Origin: Stutzerimonas sp. S1
GTDB taxonomy: Bacteria; Pseudomonadota; Gammaproteobacteria; Pseudomonadales; Pseudomonadaceae
NCBI RefSeq assembly: GCF_025966695.1
Contig: NZ_JAOEIY010000001.1
Coordinates: forward strand, 382,474 to 446,473
DNA: 64,000 nt
Reading direction: 5' to 3'
Made by a program: the position numbers and the translations under genes. Each line of letters begins with the position of its first letter. Within the stretch, counting starts at the first letter, position 1. A model generated the notes under the pieces. It saw only the letters and a list, made by a program, of their open reading frames with translations, was not told the DNA's origin and ran no database searches. Positions 45,072 through 53,311 of this stretch are shown one piece after another.

Positions 45072-48008
45072 TCAGCTAAGGCCCAACTCACGCCAGATGC
45101 GCATGACAGCGCGGCGCTCGTCGTGGAATTGATCCCCACTCACCACTCCGGGCTGCTTCTGCAGTGATTGCCGGTGGGCTGCCGCACGGTAGGCCTTGTA
45201 GGCGTCCTGCAGCAGCCGGACCTCATCGCCGGTCATCAACCCGGCCTGCTCCAACCCATCGAGAATGCGGATGTTATCGGTATAGCGCAGCAGTTCGGGA
45301 TGCTGGTGCGACCACGCCAAAGCCGCGTATTGCACCATAAATTCAATATCCACGATACCACCGGCGTCCTGCTTGAGATTGAACTCGGCGGCTGCCTCGA
45401 AGGCGTTGTCATCTACGCCGGCGTGGCTGGAGCGCGTGCCGAGGTTGTCGCGCATCTTCGCGCGCATCTCGCTGACTTCGCGGCGCAGCGCCTGCAGGTC
45501 GCGCGCACGACCGAGTACCGCGGCCCGCACCCGCTCGAAATCCGCCGCCAGTCGCGGGCAGCCGACCAGCACCCGAGCCCGCACCAGCGCCTGATGCTCC
45601 CAGGTCCAGGCTTCCTGGCTCTGGTAGCGCTCGAAGGCGGCCAGCGAGCTGACCAGCAGCCCGGACGCACCGGACGGCCGCAGGCGCATGTCTACTTCAT
45701 AAAGCTGGCCGGAAGTGGTCTGGGTCGTCAGCAGGTGGATGATGCGTTGCCCCAGACGCGTGAAGAACTGCGCGCTGTCGATCGGCTTGGCGCCATCGGT
45801 TTCGGCGGCCGGGTCGCCGTCATGGATGAACACCAGGTCGAGATCCGAGCCATGCCCCAACTCGATACCGCCAACCTTGCCGTAGCCGACGATGACGAAC
45901 GCCGGATCGCAGAGCGTGCCGTCGCTGCGGCTCGGCTGGCCGTAACGCGCGACCATGTAGCGCCAGGCGAGCATCAGCACCTCCTCCAGCACCGCCTCGG
46001 CCAGCCAGGTCAGGTAGTCGCTGACCTTCATCAACGGCAGCGTACCGGCAATTTCCGAGGCGGCGACTCGCAGACGGTGCGCCAGCTTGAAGTTGCGCAA
46101 AGCCTCCATCTGTTGCTCAAGATCGTCTTCGGGAATGCGCATCAGCCGCTCGCGCAGTTCGGCGGCCAGCTCCGGCGCCTGCGGCGGACTGTAAAGACGC
46201 CCGGCGTTGAGCAGCTCGTCGAGCAACAACGGGAAGCGGGCGATCTGCTCGGCGATCCACGGGCTAGCGGCACAGAGTTCCAGCAAGCGCTGCAAAGCTC
46301 CAGGGTTCTCAGTGAGGAGGACCAAGTAGGCGGAACGCCGCGCAACCGCTTCCACCAGCGGCAAAACGCGTTCGAGCACCAGATCCGGGTCGTCCTGTTC
46401 GACCGCCAATGCAAGCAGGCGCGGGATGAACGCATCTAGCCGCTCGCGCCCCAGCCGCTGCATGGTGCGCACCTGCTTGCCGTTGCGCAGCGCCGCTAGG
46501 CGCTGGCAGGCCGCCTGACCATCGCGAAAGCCCGCCTCGGTCAATTGCCGGCAGGCAAATTCCTCGTCCCAATCCTGCTCCCACAGCGGTAGCCATTCCC
46601 CGCCCACCAGGCTCTCGCCTTCGCTGTCTTCGTCCTCGTCGGGATCGGCGATGACCTGACGGAAATGCCAGTCGATACGCCCACGCCAGTGCAGCAACCG
46701 CTCATGAAACGCCTGCCAGCCATCGAAGCCGAGCATGAAGGCAACCCGCTCACAATCCACCTGGCTTTCCGGCAGCATCTGCGTCTGGCGGTCGCCGATC
46801 GTCTGCAGCGCATGCTCGGTGTAGCGGAGGAATTCGTAGCCTTCACGCAACTCGTCGACGGCTGCCGACGGCAGATAGCCTTGCCCTGCCAGCGTCGCCA
46901 ATACCTTGAGCAACGACCGCTGTTGCAGACTGAGATCTCGCCCGCCGTGAATCAGCTGAAACGCCTGAGCGATGAACTCCACCTCGCGAATGCCGCCGGC
47001 GCCCAGCTTGATGTTGGCGGCCATGCCCTTGCGGCGGACTTCCTGCTGGATCAGCTGCTTCATGCTGCGCAGCGCCTCGATGGCCGAGAAGTCCAGGTAG
47101 CGCCGATAGACGAACGGCCGCAGCATTTCCAGCAGCTCCTTACCCGCCCGCTGGTCGCCGGCCACGACACGAGCCTTGATCATCGCGTAGCGTTCCCAGT
47201 CGCGCCCCTGGTCCTGGTAGTACTGCTCCAGCGCGCTGAAGCTGAATACCAGCGGCCCGGAAGAACCGTACGGCCGCAGGCGCATGTCGACGCGGAACAC
47301 AAAGCCGTCGACGGTGATCGCATCGAGTGCCTTGATCAGGCGCTGGCCAAGGCGCACGAAGAAGTCTTGGTTATCCAGCGCGCGCTTGGCACCGACGGTT
47401 TCCCCACCTTCCGGATAACCGAAGATCAGATCGATGTCCGAAGACAGGTTCAGCTCGTGGGCACCGAGCTTGCCCATGCCCAGCACCACCATGTGTTGCG
47501 GCTTGCCGGAGCGATGCCCGGTTGGCACACCGAATTGCTCGCAATGACGGACGTACAACCAGTGATACGCCAGATCGATGCAGGCATCGGCCATCTCCGA
47601 CAGGTCGCGGCAGGTTTCCGCCAGATCCGCCTGGCGGGCTAGGTCGCGCCAGATGATGCGCACCTGCTGTCGGTTGCGAAAACGCCGCAGTAGCACCGCT
47701 AGCTCATCTTCGCTGTCGCACTCGGCGAGCAAGGCCGCCAACATGGCTCGCATCTCGCCTGGTTGCAGCGCCCGCTCCAGCAGGCCCTCGCCCATCAGCT
47801 CCAGCAACATCTGCGGATCTCGGCTAACCTGTTCGCTGACAAAATCGCTGGCGGCACAGACGCGGCCGAACATCTCGCGCAGGGATGCCGGCCACGCGGC
47901 CATAGTCTGTCCGGACGAGCCGTCGATGCCCAGGAGGAACGACTCCTGCGCGCGACTGACAAAAGGCTGAAGCGAGACAGGTAATGCAGCCAGAGGTGGC
48001 AGGCTCAT
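45072..48008 (-). CDS. glnE: bifunctional glutamine synthetase adenylyltransferase / deadenylylase
   Basis: 978 residues with two homologous nucleotidyltransferase domains joined by a linker. Each has its metal motif: LSSDIDLIFGYPEGGET in the N-terminal adenylyl-removing half (about residue 180) and GHGSDLDLVFIHDGD in the C-terminal adenylylating half (about residue 720). Each is followed by a helical PII-uridylyltransferase-like segment (GAGGIREVEFIAQAFQLIHG and DAGGIVDIEFMVQYAALAW). It adds or removes AMP on glutamine synthetase in response to PII state and glutamine. Start: AAAGGA lies upstream of the ATG at 48008. It is divergent from aceE. Confidence 0.96.
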   Translation of the reverse strand: MSLPPLAALPVSLQPFVSRAQESFLLGIDGSSGQTMAAWPASLREMFGRVCAASDFVSEQVSRDPQMLLELMGEGLLERALQPGEMRAMLAALLAECDSEDELAVLLRRFRNRQQVRIIWRDLARQADLAETCRDLSEMADACIDLAYHWLYVRHCEQFGVPTGHRSGKPQHMVVLGMGKLGAHELNLSSDIDLIFGYPEGGETVGAKRALDNQDFFVRLGQRLIKALDAITVDGFVFRVDMRLRPYGSSGPLVFSFSALEQYYQDQGRDWERYAMIKARVVAGDQRAGKELLEMLRPFVYRRYLDFSAIEALRSMKQLIQQEVRRKGMAANIKLGAGGIREVEFIAQAFQLIHGGRDLSLQQRSLLKVLATLAGQGYLPSAAVDELREGYEFLRYTEHALQTIGDRQTQMLPESQVDCERVAFMLGFDGWQAFHERLLHWRGRIDWHFRQVIADPDEDEDSEGESLVGGEWLPLWEQDWDEEFACRQLTEAGFRDGQAACQRLAALRNGKQVRTMQRLGRERLDAFIPRLLALAVEQDDPDLVLERVLPLVEAVARRSAYLVLLTENPGALQRLLELCAASPWIAEQIARFPLLLDELLNAGRLYSPPQAPELAAELRERLMRIPEDDLEQQMEALRNFKLAHRLRVAASEIAGTLPLMKVSDYLTWLAEAVLEEVLMLAWRYMVARYGQPSRSDGTLCDPAFVIVGYGKVGGIELGHGSDLDLVFIHDGDPAAETDGAKPIDSAQFFTRLGQRIIHLLTTQTTSGQLYEVDMRLRPSGASGLLVSSLAAFERYQSQEAWTWEHQALVRARVLVGCPRLAADFERVRAAVLGRARDLQALRREVSEMRAKMRDNLGTRSSHAGVDDNAFEAAAEFNLKQDAGGIVDIEFMVQYAALAWSHQHPELLRYTDNIRILDGLEQAGLMTGDEVRLLQDAYKAYRAAAHRQSLQKQPGVVSGDQFHDERRAVMRIWRELGLS

Positions 48009-48101
48009 GTAGGTAATCCTTTTTCACCGTCGAAAACTGTGAATCGCGCGGCCTAGAGCCTCGCAACTGCCACTATCGGAGGATGGCAGCGCCACTGCTA
48101 T

Positions 48102-48167
48102 TGTAGTTTTACTACTAAAGAATGCTGCAGGGGGCTGATCACGGCGTAGTTTTGTAGTAAAACTACA
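48102..48167. promoter_or_regulatory. paired inverted GntR/FadR-type operators in front of aceE
   Basis: The 14-mer TGTAGTTTTACTAC occurs at 48102-48115, and its exact reverse complement GTAGTAAAACTACA at 48154-48167. The cores TAGTTTTACTA and TAGTAAAACTA fit the TNGTNNNACNA consensus of FadR-subfamily GntR regulators such as PdhR. The centres are 52 bases apart, close to five helical turns, which would allow one regulator to bind both on the same face. They lie in the 272-base gap between divergent glnE and aceE. A CATATATAC stretch at 48202-48210 is a candidate aceE -10. The regulator gene is not in the window. Confidence 0.6.
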
Positions 48168-48280
48168 GGCGTCCGGCCCTATCCCCGGCATTACCCAAGA
48201 ACATATATACGCCCCCGCTCAAAAAGCGGGACGCGCAGCAGGCGACCGATTCTGGAAGCCTTTCCGCCATGGAGCAAGCC

Positions 48281-50929
48281 ATGCAAGATCTCGATCCCGT
48301 CGAAACCCAGGAATGGCTGGACGCCCTCGAGTCCGTCCTCGATCGCGAGGGTGAAGAACGCGCTCACTATTTGATGACGCGGATGGGCGAACTGGCCACC
48401 CGCAGCGGCACTCAACTGCCCTACGCGATCACCACGCCCTACCGCAACACCATACCCGTTACTCACGAAGCACGGATGCCCGGCGACTTGTTCATGGAGC
48501 GCCGCATCCGTTCGCTGGTGCGCTGGAACGCACTGGCCATGGTGATGCGCACGAATTTGGCGGATCCGGATCTGGGCGGCCACATCTCCACTTTCGCCTC
48601 CAGCGCGACGCTGTACGACATCGGTTTCAACTATTTCTTCAAGGCACCGACCGAAGAGCACGGTGGCGACCTGATCTATTTCCAGGGCCACGCCTCCCCG
48701 GGCGTCTACGCTCGTGCGTTCCTCGAAGGGCGCATCAGCGAAGAGCAGCTGAACAACTTCCGCCGCGAAGTGGACGGCAACGGCCTGTCCTCCTACCCGC
48801 ACCCCTGGCTGATGCCGGACTTCTGGCAATTCCCCACGGTGTCCATGGGCCTCGGCCCGATCCAGGCAATCTACCAGGCACGCTTCATGAAGTACCTGGA
48901 AGACCGCGGCTTCATCCCAGCCGGCAAGCAGAAGGTCTGGTGCTTCCTCGGCGACGGCGAGTGCGACGAGCCGGAGTCCCTGGGCGCCATCTCCCTGGCC
49001 GGCCGCGAGAAGCTGGACAACCTGATCTTCGTCATCAACTGCAACCTGCAGCGTCTCGACGGTCCGGTACGCGGCAACGGCAAGATCATCCAGGAGCTGG
49101 AAGGCAACTTCCGCGGTGCCAACTGGAACGTCAACAAGGTCATCTGGGGCCGTCTGTGGGACCCGCTGTTCGCCAAGGACGAAGCCGGCCTGCTGCAGGC
49201 ACGCATGGACGAAGTGGTTGACGGCGACTACCAGAACTACAAGGCCAACGACGGCGCGTTCGTGCGCAAGCATTTCTTCGGTGCACGTCCCGAGCTGCTG
49301 GAGATGGTCAAGGACCTCTCCGACGAGGAGATCTGGAAGCTCAATCGCGGTGGCCACGACCCGTACAAGGTCTATGCGGCCTATCACCAGGCAGTGAACC
49401 ACAAGGGCCAGCCCACCGTGATCCTGGCCAAGACCATCAAGGGCTACGGCACCGGCTCCGGTCAGGCGCAGAACATTGCGCACAACGTGAAGAAGGTCGA
49501 CGTCGAGAGCCTCAAGCGTTTCCGCGACAGCTTCAACATCCCGATTCGCGACGAGGATCTGGAAAAGCTGCCGTTCTACAAACCCGAGGAGGACAGCGCC
49601 GAGGCCAAATACCTGCGCCAGAAGCGCGAGGCACTCGGTGGCTTCGTGCCGCAGCGCCGCACCAGGAGCTTCAGCATCCCGACCCCGCCGCTGGACACCC
49701 TCAAGGCCATCCTCGACGGCTCCGGTGATCGCGAGATTTCCACCACCATGGCCTTCGTCCGCGTACTGGCACAGCTGGTCAAGGACAAGGATCTGGGCTC
49801 GCGCATCGTGCCGATCATTCCGGACGAGGCGCGTACCTTCGGCATGGAAGGCATGTTCCGCCAGCTCGGCATCTACTCCTCGGTCGGCCAGCTGTATCAG
49901 CCGGTAGACAAGGATCAGGTGATGTTCTACCGCGAGGACAAGAAAGGGCAGATCCTCGAGGAAGGCATCAATGAGGCCGGCGCCATGTCCAGCTGGATTG
50001 CCGCGGCGACTGCCTACAGCAATCACAACCAGCCGATGCTGCCGTTCTACGTGTTCTATTCGATGTTCGGCTTCCAGCGCATCGGCGACCTGGCCTGGGC
50101 GGCTGGCGACAGCCGTGCACGCGGTTTCCTCATCGGCGGCACCGCCGGACGTACCACGCTCAATGGCGAAGGCTTGCAGCACGAGGACGGCCACAGCCAT
50201 ATCCTCGCCGCAACCATACCCAACTGCCGCACCTATGACCCCACCTATGGCTACGAGCTGGCGGTGATCATCCGTGAAGGCATCCGCCAGATGACCGAAG
50301 AGCAGCAGAACATCTTCTACTACATCACCGTGATGAACGAAGCCTACCAGCAGCCGGCGATGCCGGAGGGCGTGGAAGACGGCATCATCAAGGGCATGTA
50401 CCTGCTCGAAGAAGACAAGATGGACGCCGCGCATCACGTCCAGCTGCTTGGTTCCGGCACCATCCTGCGCGAAGTGCGCGAGGCGGCGAAGATCCTCCGC
50501 GAAGACTACGGCGTCGCCGCTGACGTCTGGAGCGTGCCGAGCTTCAACGAACTGCGCCGCGACGGCCTGGCGGTGGATCGCTGGAACCTCCTGCACCCGC
50601 ACGAGAAGCCACAGCAGTCCTACGTCGAACAGTGCCTGGCTGGCCGCAAGGGCCCGGTAGTGGCCTCGACCGACTACATGAAGCTGTTCGCCGACCAGAT
50701 CCGCCAGTGGGTACCGAGCCGCGAATACCGCGTGCTGGGCACCGACGGTTTCGGCCGCAGCGATAGCCGCAAGAAGCTGCGTCATCACTTCGAAGTGGAT
50801 CGCAACTGGGTCGTGCTGGCCGCGCTGGAGCAGCTGGTCGCACGCGGGGAAATGGAAGCCAAGGTGCTGGCCGAAGCAATCGCCAAGTTCGGCATTGACG
50901 CCAACAAACCCAACCCGCTGGACTGCTGA
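48281..50929 (+). CDS. aceE: pyruvate dehydrogenase E1 component (homodimeric type)
   Basis: 882 residues from the ATG at 48281 (MQDLDPVETQEWLDALESVL), which has GGAG seven bases upstream; an ATG 12 bases earlier overlaps that ribosome-binding site. It decarboxylates pyruvate with thiamine diphosphate and passes the acetyl group to AceF. Visible motifs: the ThDP/Mg site CFLGDGECDEPES near residue 230 and NLIFVINCNLQRLDGPVRGN; YGGHASPGVYAR-type substrate loop (QGHASPGVYARAFLEG); FRQLGIYSSVGQLYQP; GTAGRTTLNGEGLQHEDGHS in the C-terminal half. An 865-codon frame on the opposite strand is a compositional shadow. aceF follows after 11 bases. Confidence 0.97.
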   Translation: MQDLDPVETQEWLDALESVLDREGEERAHYLMTRMGELATRSGTQLPYAITTPYRNTIPVTHEARMPGDLFMERRIRSLVRWNALAMVMRTNLADPDLGGHISTFASSATLYDIGFNYFFKAPTEEHGGDLIYFQGHASPGVYARAFLEGRISEEQLNNFRREVDGNGLSSYPHPWLMPDFWQFPTVSMGLGPIQAIYQARFMKYLEDRGFIPAGKQKVWCFLGDGECDEPESLGAISLAGREKLDNLIFVINCNLQRLDGPVRGNGKIIQELEGNFRGANWNVNKVIWGRLWDPLFAKDEAGLLQARMDEVVDGDYQNYKANDGAFVRKHFFGARPELLEMVKDLSDEEIWKLNRGGHDPYKVYAAYHQAVNHKGQPTVILAKTIKGYGTGSGQAQNIAHNVKKVDVESLKRFRDSFNIPIRDEDLEKLPFYKPEEDSAEAKYLRQKREALGGFVPQRRTRSFSIPTPPLDTLKAILDGSGDREISTTMAFVRVLAQLVKDKDLGSRIVPIIPDEARTFGMEGMFRQLGIYSSVGQLYQPVDKDQVMFYREDKKGQILEEGINEAGAMSSWIAAATAYSNHNQPMLPFYVFYSMFGFQRIGDLAWAAGDSRARGFLIGGTAGRTTLNGEGLQHEDGHSHILAATIPNCRTYDPTYGYELAVIIREGIRQMTEEQQNIFYYITVMNEAYQQPAMPEGVEDGIIKGMYLLEEDKMDAAHHVQLLGSGTILREVREAAKILREDYGVAADVWSVPSFNELRRDGLAVDRWNLLHPHEKPQQSYVEQCLAGRKGPVVASTDYMKLFADQIRQWVPSREYRVLGTDGFGRSDSRKKLRHHFEVDRNWVVLAALEQLVARGEMEAKVLAEAIAKFGIDANKPNPLDC

Positions 50930-50940
50930 GGAGCGAAGCC

Positions 50941-52605
50941 ATGAGTGAACTGATTCGCGTACCCGACATCGGCAGCGGCGAAGGTGAAGTGATCGAGCTG
51001 TTCGTCAAGGTTGGCGATCGCATCGAAGCCGAGCAGAGCCTGCTGACGCTGGAGTCGGACAAGGCCAGCATGGAAATTCCGGCACCCAAGGCCGGTGTGG
51101 TCAAAGCCCTCAAGGTCAAGCTGGGTGATCGCCTGAAGGAAGGCGACGAACTGCTGGAACTGGAAAGCGAAGGCGGCGAAGCGGCTGCCGAAGCACCCGC
51201 CCCGGCAGCTGAAGCGCCGCAGCCGACCCAAGCACCGGACGAAGCCGAGGCTAGCGATGCTCCGGCCGCTAGCGAAACACCGGCGTCCGCCGGCGCTGCA
51301 GAGCAGAGTCAGGAAATCCGCGTGCCGGACATCGGCTCGGCCGGCAAGGCCAACGTCATCGAGATCATGGTCAAGGCCGGCGACTCGGTGCAGGCCGAGC
51401 AGTCGCTGATCACCCTGGAGTCGGACAAGGCCAGCATGGAGATCCCATCGCCGGCGGCTGGCGTGGTGGAAAGCTTGGCGATCAAGCTGAACGATGAGGT
51501 CGGCACCGGCGACCTCATCCTGACCCTCAAGGTCCAGGGCGCGGCACCGGCCAAGCAGGCCGAGTCGACGCCAGCACCGAGTCCCGCCGAACCGGCCAAG
51601 GCCGCAAGCCCAGAACAAGCCGACCGCAAGCCGGCACCAACCGCGCAGAGCGAAGCTCCACAGGCGGTCGGCGCACCGAGCCGCGACGGCGCCAAGGTGC
51701 ATGCCGGCCCGGCCGTGCGCCAGCTGGCCCGCGAGTTCGGCGTCGAGCTGAGCGCAGTCGCCGGCAGCGGTCCGAAGGGACGCATCCTCAAGGAAGACGT
51801 GCAGCAGTATGTGAAGACCATGCTGCAGCAGGGCAAGGCCGAACCGACCGCAATGGCAACCGGCGGCGCCGGCATCCCGCCAATCCCTGCCGTGGACTTC
51901 AGCAAGTTCGGCGAGGTCGAGGAAGTCGCGATGTCGCGACTGATGCAGATCGGCGCCGCCAACCTGCATCGCAGCTGGCTCAACGTGCCGCACGTGACCC
52001 AGTTCGAGTCCGCGGACATCACCGAGCTGGAAACCTTCCGTGTGGCGCAGAAGGCCGCCGCCGAGAAGGCCGGCGTCAAGCTCACCGTATTGCCACTACT
52101 GCTCAAGGCTTGCGCGCACCTGCTGCAGGAACTGCCGGACTTCAACAGCTCGCTGGCCCCGAGCGGCAAGGCGCTGATCCGCAAGAAGTACGTGCACATC
52201 GGCTTCGCCGTGGACACCCCGGACGGCCTGATGGTCCCGGTGATCCGTGACGTCGACCAGAAGAGCCTGCTGCAGTTGGCCGGCGAAGCCGCCGAGCTGG
52301 CGGACAAGGCGCGCAACAAGAAGCTCTCGCCGGATGCGATGCAGGGTGCCTGCTTCACCATCTCCAGCCTCGGCCACATCGGCGGCACCGGCTTCACGCC
52401 GATCGTCAATGCGCCTGAGGTGGCGATCCTCGGTGTCAGCAAAGCCACCATGCAGCCGGTATGGGACGGCTCGGCCTTCCAGCCGCGCCTGATGCTGCCA
52501 CTGTCGCTGTCCTACGATCACCGCGTGATCAACGGCGCGGCGGCAGCGCGCTTCACCAAGCGTCTGTCCGAGCTGCTGGCGGACATCCGCACGCTGCTGC
52601 TTTAA
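50941..52605 (+). CDS. aceF: pyruvate dehydrogenase E2 component (dihydrolipoamide acetyltransferase)
   Basis: 554 residues. Two lipoyl domains each carry the LESDKASMEIP motif, with the modified lysines at about 41 and 163, joined by Ala/Pro-rich swinging linkers. The peripheral E3-binding domain is HAGPAVRQLAREFGVELSAV...GPKGRILKEDV (about 255-295). The catalytic acetyltransferase core ends with SLSYDHRVINGAAAARF, containing the active-site His. Two lipoyl domains, not three as in E. coli, is the Pseudomonas pattern. It shares an operon with aceE and is terminated by the hairpin at 52630. The complex links glycolysis to the TCA cycle. Confidence 0.97.
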   Translation: MSELIRVPDIGSGEGEVIELFVKVGDRIEAEQSLLTLESDKASMEIPAPKAGVVKALKVKLGDRLKEGDELLELESEGGEAAAEAPAPAAEAPQPTQAPDEAEASDAPAASETPASAGAAEQSQEIRVPDIGSAGKANVIEIMVKAGDSVQAEQSLITLESDKASMEIPSPAAGVVESLAIKLNDEVGTGDLILTLKVQGAAPAKQAESTPAPSPAEPAKAASPEQADRKPAPTAQSEAPQAVGAPSRDGAKVHAGPAVRQLAREFGVELSAVAGSGPKGRILKEDVQQYVKTMLQQGKAEPTAMATGGAGIPPIPAVDFSKFGEVEEVAMSRLMQIGAANLHRSWLNVPHVTQFESADITELETFRVAQKAAAEKAGVKLTVLPLLLKACAHLLQELPDFNSSLAPSGKALIRKKYVHIGFAVDTPDGLMVPVIRDVDQKSLLQLAGEAAELADKARNKKLSPDAMQGACFTISSLGHIGGTGFTPIVNAPEVAILGVSKATMQPVWDGSAFQPRLMLPLSLSYDHRVINGAAAARFTKRLSELLADIRTLLL

Positions 52606-52623
52606 CGCTCCATTGACGCACAC

Positions 52624-52653
52624 AAAAAACCCCGCACAGTCGCGGGGTTTTTT
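52624..52653. terminator. bidirectional rho-independent terminator
   Basis: AAAAAA-CCCCGC-ACAGTC-GCGGGG-TTTTTT: a six-pair GC stem with T-runs on both strands, located 18 bases after the aceF stop and 23 bases before the 3' end of the convergent exported-protein gene. It serves both. Confidence 0.93.
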
Positions 52654-52675
52654 GTTCCTCATCATCCTCGGAGCG

Positions 52676-53203
52676 TCAGCCCTTCTGCAGGTTGCGGATA
52701 AGGAATGATAGAGCCTTGGCCAGCTCTTCGGCGCCCTTCGGGTCGCGCAGGATAGTGACCAGCGGCGTGCCGTCGGCCGGACTATCGATGATGCAGGCCG
52801 GCCCCTGTGGCGGGCAGCGATAGCTCAGATAGGGATCGAGGCCATACACTGACAGGCTACGATTGCGCACCGCGATCCCGCTACCTGGGCCGCGCACCTC
52901 CTCCCGGACCTGTAGCTCGCCGGAGCCGGCGGCGCTCAATCGGTAGTGGAGGTCTTGCGGGTTCGGCACGCCGACCTGGTAAGCGACCCGCAGTGCGTAG
53001 GTATCGAGCAGGCCATTACTGTGTGCCAGCAAGGCGTCGCGCTCGCTGGAGACCATGTACAAGGCCTTCAGGTCGGACAGATAACGCTCGGCTTCGCTGG
53101 TGTCGAATTGCAGCGACTCGGCGGCGTGAACCTGCACTGCGGCATAGCAGAAAATCGATGCCACCAATAACTTCACCCGCCGACTTGTCAGTCCTCGTCG
53201 CAT
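52676..53203 (-). CDS. exported protein of unknown function, divergent from dipA
   Basis: 175 residues from the ATG at 53203 (MRRGLTSRRVKLLVASIFCYAAVQVHA), giving a signal peptide cut after VHA; the in-frame extension upstream would run through the dipA start and is discarded. The mature part has a helical N-terminal half (SEAERYLSDLKALYMVSSERDALLAHSNGL) and a beta-like C-terminal half with two cysteines close together (YRCPPQGPACIIDSP) that could pair as a disulphide. I recognise no family. It shares a 108-base gap with dipA, so the two might be co-regulated. Confidence 0.7.
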   Translation of the reverse strand: MRRGLTSRRVKLLVASIFCYAAVQVHAAESLQFDTSEAERYLSDLKALYMVSSERDALLAHSNGLLDTYALRVAYQVGVPNPQDLHYRLSAAGSGELQVREEVRGPGSGIAVRNRSLSVYGLDPYLSYRCPPQGPACIIDSPADGTPLVTILRDPKGAEELAKALSFLIRNLQKG

Positions 53204-53311
53204 GATGCACCCTTGCTTGAAGTTAGTATTAATTCGCCATCGTTGGCTTGCTGGGGGCGATGCAAGAGCACAACCAGCGGTTCGGTCAGCATACTGGAAG
53301 CCAAGCGCTCG

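Noticed and set aside
45059..45072. AGCCC-GACG-GGGCT hairpin at the glnE stop
   Set aside because: Five-pair stem without T-run, inside the ribosome path; not a convincing terminator or attenuator.
45168..46439. 423-codon open frame opposite glnE
   Set aside because: Lies wholly within glnE; no family resemblance.
48191..50788. 865-codon open frame opposite aceE
   Set aside because: It mirrors aceE exactly in extent. Its His/Val/Ala/Gln-rich, low-complexity composition is that of a frame created by GC-rich codon bias, and it matches no family.
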